Positions 61,201-64,000 of a stretch of DNA of 64,000 bases are shown here, one piece after another. Source of the DNA: Streptomyces californicus. GTDB lineage: Bacteria > Actinomycetota > Actinomycetes > Streptomycetales > Streptomycetaceae. Made by a program: the position numbers and the translations under genes. The notes under the pieces are model-generated. The model saw nothing but the letters and a program-made list of their open reading frames with translations, ran no database searches and had not been told where the DNA came from. The first letter of the stretch is position 1, and every line of letters starts with the position of its first letter. The stretch covers positions 7,880 to 71,879 of the forward strand of contig NZ_JNZZ01000027.1 in the NCBI RefSeq assembly GCF_000717645.1, read 5' to 3'.

Positions 61201-64000
61201 CCGGATCGACGGCGCGTCCTCCGGCCGGCCGGCCCTGGGCCGCAGGGAGCGTCCGGCGCACGTGCCGCTCTCCTTCGCCCAGCAGCGCCTGTGGTTCCTG
61301 CACCGGCTCGAAGGGCCGAGCACCACGTACAACGTGCCGATGCTGATCACGCTCACCGGCGAGCTCGACGCGGCGGCCCTCGAAGCGTCGCTGGGCGACG
61401 TCGTGGCACGGCACGAGGCACTGCGCACGGTCTTCCCGTCCGATGCCGACGGAACCCCCTACCAGCGGGTGCTCGGAGTCGACGAGGCCAGGCCCGTACT
61501 GGCCACCGGCGTCGCGGATCCCGCGGAGGCGGCCCGGCACACCTTCGACCTCGAAACCGAACCCCCGCTGCGCGCCACACTGTTCCACGACGGGCCGGAC
61601 GAGTACCGGCTGCTCCTGCTCGTCCACCACATCGCCAGTGACGGCTGGTCGACCGGGGCGCTCGCACGCGACCTGTCGACCGCGTACGCCGCCCGGCGGG
61701 CCGGCCGGGCACCGCGCTGGCCCGGACTGCCGGTGCAGTACGCCGACTACACCCTGTGGCAGTCCGAGCTGCTCGGTGCCGAGGGCGATCCGGAGAGCCT
61801 CGTCAGCCGGCAGCTCACGTGGTGGAAGGGCGCCCTGGAGGGCATGCCCGAGCTGCTGCCCCTGCCGGCGGACCGGCTGCGGCCCGCCGAGGCGACCCAC
61901 CGCGGCGCCGAGGTCGGCATCCGCATCCCCGCCGAGCTGCACGGCCGCCTCCAGGCGGTGGCGCGGGAGACCAACTCGACCCTGTTCATGGTGCTGCAGT
62001 CGGCCCTCGCCCTCCTGCTGTCCAAGCTGGGCGCGGGAACCGACATCCCGATCGGCACCCCGGTCGCGGGACGGACGGACGACAGCCTCCAGGACCTCGT
62101 CGGCTTCTTCGTCAACACCCTCGTGCTGCGCACCGACGTGTCCGGATCCCCCTCCTTCCGCGACCTGCTGGGCAGGGTCCGCGAGGCGGACCTGGCCGCG
62201 TTCGCCCACCAGGACGTGCCGTTCGAACGACTGGTGGACGTGGTGCGCCCCGGGCGCTCGCTGGGCCACCACCCGCTGTTCCAGGTGATGCTCGTCCTGG
62301 AGAACGACGACGAGGACGACTTCGCCCTGGCCGGCCTGACCGCCGCGTTCGACGAGGACGTCGAGATGGGAGCGGCCCGCTTCGACCTGACCCTGCACGT
62401 GCAGGAGACGGTCGGTGCGGACGGCACGGCCGAGGGCATCGGCATCGATCTGGAGTACGCCGAGGACCTCTTCGACGCCACCACGGCGCAGCGGATGGCC
62501 GCGCAGTTCGTCCATGTGCTGGAGACGGTGAGCGCCGACGCGGACGTCGTCGTGGACCGGATCGCGCTGCCGCACGCCGTGCACGGGCACACCGCCGAGG
62601 CACCGGTGGACTCACCCACCCTGCTCGAACTGATCAGTGCGCAGCCGGCGGACGCCGTCGCGATCGTCGACGGTGACGTCGGGACGACGTACGGGCAACT
62701 CCTGGCACAGCCGCCCGCCGGAATCCTGGCAGCGGTCGTCAGCGGCGAGCCGTTCGTCCTGCGCACCCGCACCGGTACGCCCGTCGTCGTCCCGCAGGAC
62801 GTCGTCGCGGCCCGCGTCGCGGCCCGGCAGAGCGTCCACGGCCTGGACGGCACGGACCGCGTCCGGGCGACGGCCGCACCCGGGACGGTGGGCGAGATCG
62901 ACGAGGTGCTCTGGCCCCTCACTGCCGGTGCGACCGTCGTACGCGCCGCCGCGCACGACTTCCCGCACGCTGTCACGACGCTGCACGTCACGCCCTCCGA
63001 GCTGCCCGTGCTCCTCGGCGACCCAGCTCTGCCGCAGGCCGGTCTGCGGCGGGTGTTCTGCTCCGGCGAGGCCCTCGCCGAGCCGCTCCAACGAGCCTGG
63101 TTCGACGTGGTGGACGTGCCGCTGTGGCACGGCTACTCGCTGACCGAGGCCGCAGGCCTCGTCACGGAACGTGCCTGTGACCCGGACGACTGGGACGCCG
63201 TGGTGCCCCTCGGCGCCCCGCTGCCCGGCACCGTCCTGTACGTGCTCGACGCGGGCATGTGCCCGGTTCCGCCGGGCGTCGTCGGCCGGCTCCACGTCGG
63301 CGGGCCGCTGCTCGGCTCCGCGCCGACGGTGATCGCCGACCCGTTCGGCGCCCCCGGCTCGCGGATGGTCCGTACCGGGGACCTGGTCCGCTGGACCGCC
63401 GACGGCGAGCTCGAGTTCGTCGGGGCGCCACTGCCGATACCGGGCTTCACGGCCTATCCGACACAGGTCGAGGCGGTCCTGGCCCAACACGACGACGTCG
63501 CCCGGGCCGCCGTGGCGGTACGGGACGGATCGCTCGTCGCGTATCTGATGCCGGCTCACGGTTCCACCGTCACGCCCGCTGCCGTCGCGGCCTTCGCACG
63601 GGCCGCCCTGCCCGATCATCTGGTTCCGGCCTCCTTGGTGGTTTTGGACCGGCTGCCGCTGACCGCGGACGGCCGGGTGGACAGCGACGCGATGCCGTCG
63701 CCCGGTCCCGCCGGCGCCCGGGCGGACCGCGCCGCCACCGGCACCCCGGCGGAGGAGATCCTTCGCGGACTGTTCGCCGAGGTTCTCGGTGTCGACCGTG
63801 TCGGCATCGACGACGGGTTCTTCGAACTCGGCGGGCACTCGCTGCGGGCCACCAGGCTGATCAGCCGCATCCGTACCGCGTTCGGCGTCGAACTGCCCGT
63901 TCGTGCGGTGTTCGAGTCGCCGACGGTGGGGGGTCTGGCGTTGCGTGTGGTGGGTGCTGGTGTGGCGCGTGGGGCGTTGGTGGCGGGGGTGCGGCCTGTG
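49277..64000 (+). CDS. Multimodular nonribosomal peptide synthetase (3' end outside window)
   Basis: An open frame of 4908 codons starting at GTG 49277 (AGGAG 8 nt upstream) and still open at the window end. Domain order with carrier serines: A1 (about 20-510)-T1 (Ser554); C2 (His732-His733)-miniA2 (about 1032-1175)-T2 (Ser1214)-E2 (His1394); C3 (DCL type, His1863)-T3 (Ser2220) with no A; C4 (His2400)-A4 (about 2715-3230)-T4 (Ser3275); C5 (His3458)-miniA5 (about 3769-3905)-T5 (Ser3941); C6 (His4117)-deadA6 (about 4442-4810)-T6 (Ser4855); then the start of another C-like region. Every C domain keeps HHxxxDG. There is no starter C domain, so module 1 initiates the chain. By collinearity the peptide begins X-(D)-?-?-Thr-?-?, with only X and Thr selected in cis. 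The product cannot be named. Confidence 0.95.
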   Translation, partial: MDRRATRNPIGPSMGGDAAAMPLPALVEAQVRRAPEHPAVVFGSTVLSYAELDRRANRLARRLIGIGTGPEQVVALAVPRSADAVVAMLAVLRTGAAYLPIDPRYPAQRIAFMLTDARPSVLLTTGATRATLPDTTTPVVLLDDIDLTTGDDTAPGIAIRAENAAYVIYTSGSTGLPKGVVVPHLGVSNHMLWQAGQWDVDASDVVLARTAFSFDASGSEIWLPLIAGATICMAPDDVVGLPHLLIEYAVEHRVTVAQFVPSLLAVALPAIRDASGLALRLLFVAGEVLPPSLADEVVTELDLRLCHHYGPTEASIDVTAYDVRPGESYRTVPIGSPVANTEVHILDSALRPVRLGEVGELYVAGVQLARGYLGRAGLTAQRFVASPFAEGERMYRTGDLARCNADGLIEFAGRADDQVKIRGFRIEPGEIEAAMTELAEVSRAAVAVHEGRPGQQRLVAYVVGEVEVDTVRDRLAGRLPEHMVPSVYVMLDELPLAPNGKLDRAALPAPELTSGAGRAPRTAAEEVLAGLFADVLGVDRVGADDGFFDLGGDSLLAARLISRIRTTLDREVSVRALFEAPTVAGLAACLDRAAVARPPLTRTEHPDPMPLSHAQRGLWFLHRLEGASATYNIPLVLRLTGQVDPEALRAAVRDVSLRHETLRTVFPETDGVARQEVLDTLATLTVVSTPDIDGAAAAAARHPFDLRSEAPLRASLFSRPGEDEHTLLLLMHHIASDGWSERPLIEDLSLAYAARRIGEEPAWDDLPVTYADYTLWQGEADGVDFWRTALAGLPQRVELPTDRPRPPAASFRGDEVRGHLDAELHRGVIALARSTGRTVFMVVQAALAALMTRLGAGTDIPLGTPTAGRPDEQLDGLVGLFVNTLVLRTDTSGDPTFRELLDRVHRTAAAAYPHQDVPFDRLVEALNPARSLSHHPLFQVMLTFENLGTAAPAMPGLTVEVDEASTGVAKFDLDLRLQERFSETGAPAGVDVVAEYSTDLFDDASIDTLIARLARFLLAAAAEPERRISTIDLLTDDERAVIRDRSDQVVDEHGRPVPDGVVGILDGSPARYTLDGRIERLRPPILVDGAPVDVSRTVDTLLAHPALIDAAVTDGLVAYVVTAPGLSVRSVDLRDHLARALPDFLVPETYVPVAELPRTEGGRLDVDALPSPVSGGHESAGSPEEELLTALFAEVLGLPEVDPGQGFFDLGGDSIVSIKLVSRARKAGLRITPRDVFEHKTVARIAAAARVADHTAPVAQDIATGPLLPTPVMAELRDLGGPVDGYHQSMLLVVPSGLGTERLTAALQAVLDRHDALRLTLDEEWGLTVPAPGAVTATARRVDTAGADADALREAIEEHGRAAQAELDPYRGDLVRAVWFDAGAEAGRLLLLVHHLAVDAVSWQPLLGDLRAAWEGEALEPVGTSLRRWSTLLGEEASRRTGELPFWRSVLETPDPLLGDRPLDPAIDVRAKAGTVTLTLPADVTEALLTSPSAAVRAGARDVLVTGLSLAVAAWRGRRGVDDSALLLELEGHGREDIVPGLDLSRTVGWFTSAFPVRVDPGGADGVRALKLVKEQLRAVPGNGLGYGLLRHRDPGSTAELAAYGRPQLGFNYLGRYAAPELADWAPAPEAPALGAGFDGTAPLGLGIELDAVIVDHTRGAQLVATWTWSKALLAEDDVRELAHGWFASLADLAAVEGGGLTPSDLPLVDLSQGDIEALEGALPDLVDVLPLAPLQEGLLFHALYDSGADLYSVQEVFALRGPLDPRALHTAAASLLDRYPNLRAGFHHEGLPRPVQVVVDGLELPWREVDLAGLTEAEREPALARIVAEARAERFDLGRPPLLRFTLVRLAEDEHRLILVNHHILFDGWSMQLVLDELFALYRGETLPEPAAFRDHLAWIARQDRSAAHDAWRSALDGLAAPTLLAKPGTEEPARPLQVYCDLPDTVSGRLQERLREYGITLNTAVQGLWSLLLRARTGQEDVVFGSTYSGRFAELPGSEAMVGMFINTLPVRVRLDAAESLQRMLERVQDEQSRLIAHQYLGLNDVQRLGGLGDLFDTLTIVENYPHDDDDVWEPAPGLRASVLEDHDATHYPLTLSVLPGSRLKLRLEYRPDLLNGSQIDALAADLVRLFTALVDDASVPVGELVGTGTAVAATAPGTAPAAARASGTDDEGGVTVPLSFRAPRTPEQEILCGLFAAVLGVPTVGIDDSFFDLGGHSLTAIRLLSRIRSMFNVELAIRHLFEAPTVAELAERMTGAEQSRLALGPMTRPEHIPVSAAQWRLWFLYRLEGRSATYTVPLLLRMSGPLDQAALEAALGDMVARHESLRTRFPEVDGQPYQLIADAEQPQVTLIETDAAGLAEQLAVATRYGFDLATELPLRVTLFRLSETEHVLLFLLHHIASDGWSDAPFARDISVAYAARAEGQAPAWSALPVQYADYTLWQRELLGSESDPQSLLSRQLAYWQKNLAGLPEQLELPTDRPRPSAASFRGDEVHFELDADLHAGLLELARHTNTTLFMVFQAAVAGLLTRLGAGDDIPLGGVIAGRTDEALDELIGFFVNTLVLRTDTSGNPTFRELLARVRETDLAAYAHQEVPFERLVEVLNPTRSLAHHPLFQVMILFQNNAEADLSLPGLRAGLEDVGSGVAKFDLDFDMQENHGPDGEPAGLSGLVEYATDLFDRSTVQDIVDRLARLLRAVVADPDQRLWQTAILAPAERRELLAQWTAPAPPSERTTVPALFEAAAAAHPEAIAVAEGTERLTYAQLNARANRLAHTLIAQGVGPESVVALALPRSVDLVVGVLGVLKAGGVYLPLDPNYPAERIAFVVEDARPAVVVTSLRADVALPDGSAHVVIEELADGPVTDPARPALRPDNGAYIIYTSGSTGRPKGVLVPHQNVVRLFTRTDQWFGFDASDVWTLFHSYAFDFSVWELWGPLLRGGTLVVVPQDVSRSPLDFLRLLADERVTVLNQTPSAFYQLMQADEENPGTELSLRYVVFGGEALDLGRLSSWYDRHPDDSPVLVNMYGITETTVHVTHHALDRVSAATTANSVVGVGIPDLNVYVLDQGLQPVPTGTTGELYVSGAGLARGYLGRPGLSAQRFVADPYGPPGTRMYRTGDLARRAADGTLSYFGRADDQVKIRGFRIELGEIESAVLDAPDVTQAAVIVREDQPGDPRLTAYVVGGDTARVRKHVVDVLPAHMVPASFVTLDRLPLTSNGKLDRKALPAPTLSGAAEGRRPRNPREELLAVLFADVLNVDRVGIDDNFFELGGHSLLATRLISRVRSAMGVEVPVRALFETPTVAGLAGWTDQAGEARRALEPMERPERVPLSFGQRGLWFLNRLEGPSSTYNVPLVMRFSGPLDVPALRTALHDVVARHEGLRTLFREADGTPYQHIVPADEAVVDLITTDVDDERHLEAALAEAAQYHFDLVTELPIRCTLFRLGDEEHALLPLMHHIASDGWSETLLGDDLSIAYAARAEGRAPGWAPLPVHYADYTLWQRELLGREDDPDSAISRQLAYWTENLRGLPELVNLPTDRPRPPVATYGGAEEPLRLDSALHDALLRLARQGNTTLFMTIQAGLTALMSRLSGDTDIAIGTPVAGRTDEALEDLFGYFVNTLVLRTDVSGRPTFAELLERVRETDLAAFAHQDVPFERLVEVVNPVRSLARHPLYQVMLTFENFDEVKLTVPGLETRLEDVVGDASKFDMDVRLQERYGPDGEPAGIVGEIEYATDLFDRATMTAFGDRLVRLLTAAAADPTAPVHELDLVSEDERDTALVDAEGRPVPPGVVAALPSGQLARRHPDGTTEFLGRPEDVRLVRGFRVNPAEVAARLREVFADAAVVAGSGRVVAHVVHAGDATSARRLAESVLPDYLVPTAFVVVTEIPAELPAEELTTAAVRRSPRTLAEEIIAGLFAETLGVAAVGIDDNFFDLGGHSLSAIRLLSRIRAQLGAELSVRALFAEPTVAGLATRIDGASSGRPALGRRERPAHVPLSFAQQRLWFLHRLEGPSTTYNVPMLITLTGELDAAALEASLGDVVARHEALRTVFPSDADGTPYQRVLGVDEARPVLATGVADPAEAARHTFDLETEPPLRATLFHDGPDEYRLLLLVHHIASDGWSTGALARDLSTAYAARRAGRAPRWPGLPVQYADYTLWQSELLGAEGDPESLVSRQLTWWKGALEGMPELLPLPADRLRPAEATHRGAEVGIRIPAELHGRLQAVARETNSTLFMVLQSALALLLSKLGAGTDIPIGTPVAGRTDDSLQDLVGFFVNTLVLRTDVSGSPSFRDLLGRVREADLAAFAHQDVPFERLVDVVRPGRSLGHHPLFQVMLVLENDDEDDFALAGLTAAFDEDVEMGAARFDLTLHVQETVGADGTAEGIGIDLEYAEDLFDATTAQRMAAQFVHVLETVSADADVVVDRIALPHAVHGHTAEAPVDSPTLLELISAQPADAVAIVDGDVGTTYGQLLAQPPAGILAAVVSGEPFVLRTRTGTPVVVPQDVVAARVAARQSVHGLDGTDRVRATAAPGTVGEIDEVLWPLTAGATVVRAAAHDFPHAVTTLHVTPSELPVLLGDPALPQAGLRRVFCSGEALAEPLQRAWFDVVDVPLWHGYSLTEAAGLVTERACDPDDWDAVVPLGAPLPGTVLYVLDAGMCPVPPGVVGRLHVGGPLLGSAPTVIADPFGAPGSRMVRTGDLVRWTADGELEFVGAPLPIPGFTAYPTQVEAVLAQHDDVARAAVAVRDGSLVAYLMPAHGSTVTPAAVAAFARAALPDHLVPASLVVLDRLPLTADGRVDSDAMPSPGPAGARADRAATGTPAEEILRGLFAEVLGVDRVGIDDGFFELGGHSLRATRLISRIRTAFGVELPVRAVFESPTVGGLALRVVGAGVARGALVAGVRPV
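49337..50800 (+). other. NRPS domain A1: intact, unassigned specificity
   Basis: All core motifs are present ([12 protein letters not shown] from residue 169, YGPTE, YRTGDL, NGKLDR with Lys501). Aligning to GrsA gives the pocket code D-A-S-Q-F-A-H-I-D-K. The Asp for the alpha-amino group and Lys for the carboxylate are there, so an alpha-amino acid is expected. I do not recognise the rest. The I-D-K ending is seen in several codes for Ser and basic residues. Confidence 0.8.
52371..52800 (+). other. NRPS mini-A domain of module 2
   Basis: Only about 140 residues lie between C2 and T2. They start with [15 protein letters not shown], which aligns just before motif A6 of a normal A domain, jump over A6-A7, and continue as a worn C-terminal subdomain to [15 protein letters not shown], where the A10 Lys is replaced. 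Motifs A1-A5 are gone, so no adenylation is possible. Confidence 0.85.
53075..54420 (+). other. NRPS epimerization domain of module 2
   Basis: The motifs [10 protein letters not shown] (His1394), [26 protein letters not shown] and FNYLGRY identify an epimerization domain. The following C3 is of the DCL type ([17 protein letters not shown]), so a D residue is expected at position 2. Confidence 0.88.
55691..55835 (+). other. NRPS module 3: missing A domain
   Basis: C3 runs into T3 through a linker of about 45 residues rich in Ala, Gly and Thr. There is no adenylation sequence at all, so T3 must be loaded in trans or skipped. Confidence 0.85.
57418..58980 (+). other. NRPS domain A4: threonine
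   Basis: A complete A domain ([46 protein letters not shown]). The pocket code is D-F-W-N-V-G-M-V-H-K, which is the well-known threonine code with Val for Ile at one position. Confidence 0.9.
60565..60990 (+). other. NRPS mini-A domain of module 5
   Basis: About 135 residues with the same deletion as in module 2. It starts [15 protein letters not shown], lacks A1-A7, and keeps a better A8-like stretch ([16 protein letters not shown]) and [13 protein letters not shown]; the A10 Lys is absent. It cannot adenylate. Confidence 0.85.
62600..63715 (+). other. NRPS degenerate A domain of module 6
   Basis: About 370 residues with recognisable but broken motifs. The A3 loop is RTGTPVVVP instead of TSGSTGxPKG, A5 is YSLTEAA, the A8 hinge is [16 protein letters not shown], and A10 reads DGRVDS without Lys. 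Only A7 ([10 protein letters not shown]) is normal. It should be inactive. Confidence 0.85.

Overview
The window is high-GC actinomycete DNA, almost certainly Streptomyces. Codon third positions are nearly all G or C, GTG and TTG starts are common, and the gene order (biotin carboxylase, Maf, PccE/PccB, BirA, adenylate cyclase, hutH, metB, ilvA, greA, mca) matches, as I recall it, the SCO4921-SCO4967 core region of S. coelicolor. HutH looks close to the S. griseus enzyme. There are no rRNA or tRNA genes, no insertion sequences and no CRISPR array.

Layout. 1-6.9 kb: acyl-CoA carboxylase locus (accA2; pccB-pccE) with maf, a 42-residue membrane microprotein and birA. 7-16.8 kb: pH-type class III adenylate cyclase, enoyl-CoA hydratase, a GAF-GGDEF diguanylate cyclase behind a perfect BldD-type box, hutH, a LAXTG sortase substrate, an L,D-transpeptidase lipoprotein and small proteins. 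17-28.5 kb: glutamate dehydrogenase, XRE regulator, msrA, a divergent LysR/MFS pair, an M48 membrane protease between two paralogous membrane-anchored proteins, and metB. 28.6-35.7 kb: DUF1059 protein, a sigma factor coupled to a small membrane protein, and a six-gene overlapping operon rsbR-rsbS-rsbT-(ATPase/PP2C)-histidine kinase-(REC/PP2C), which reads as a complete stressosome relay. 35.9-46 kb: MarR, ilvA, a DrrAB-type ABC exporter, greA, DUF4307 protein, mca and a 1073-residue STAND ATPase with TPRs. 46-48.1 kb: gene-poor junction with a GNAT gene. 48.1-64 kb: start of a nonribosomal peptide cluster, with an altered carbamoyltransferase divergent from a giant NRPS gene that leaves the window still open after 4908 codons.

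The most unusual object is that NRPS. The visible order is A1-T1, C2-miniA-T2-E2, C3-T3, C4-A4(Thr)-T4, C5-miniA-T5, C6-deadA-T6, then the start of a C7-like region. Only A1 and A4 look functional. Modules 2 and 5 keep only a roughly 140-residue A C-terminal subdomain, module 3 has no A domain, and module 6 has a full-length A domain with broken core motifs. Four carriers must therefore be loaded in trans, if they are loaded. The divergent carbamoyltransferase keeps the carbamoyl-phosphate site but has lost every ornithine contact I can align, which suggests it carbamoylates another amine, perhaps a building block of this peptide.

A second theme is short imperfect tandem repeats (units of about 14-36 bp, often 25-28 bp) in many intergenic gaps. 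Several begin at or just before a stop codon.
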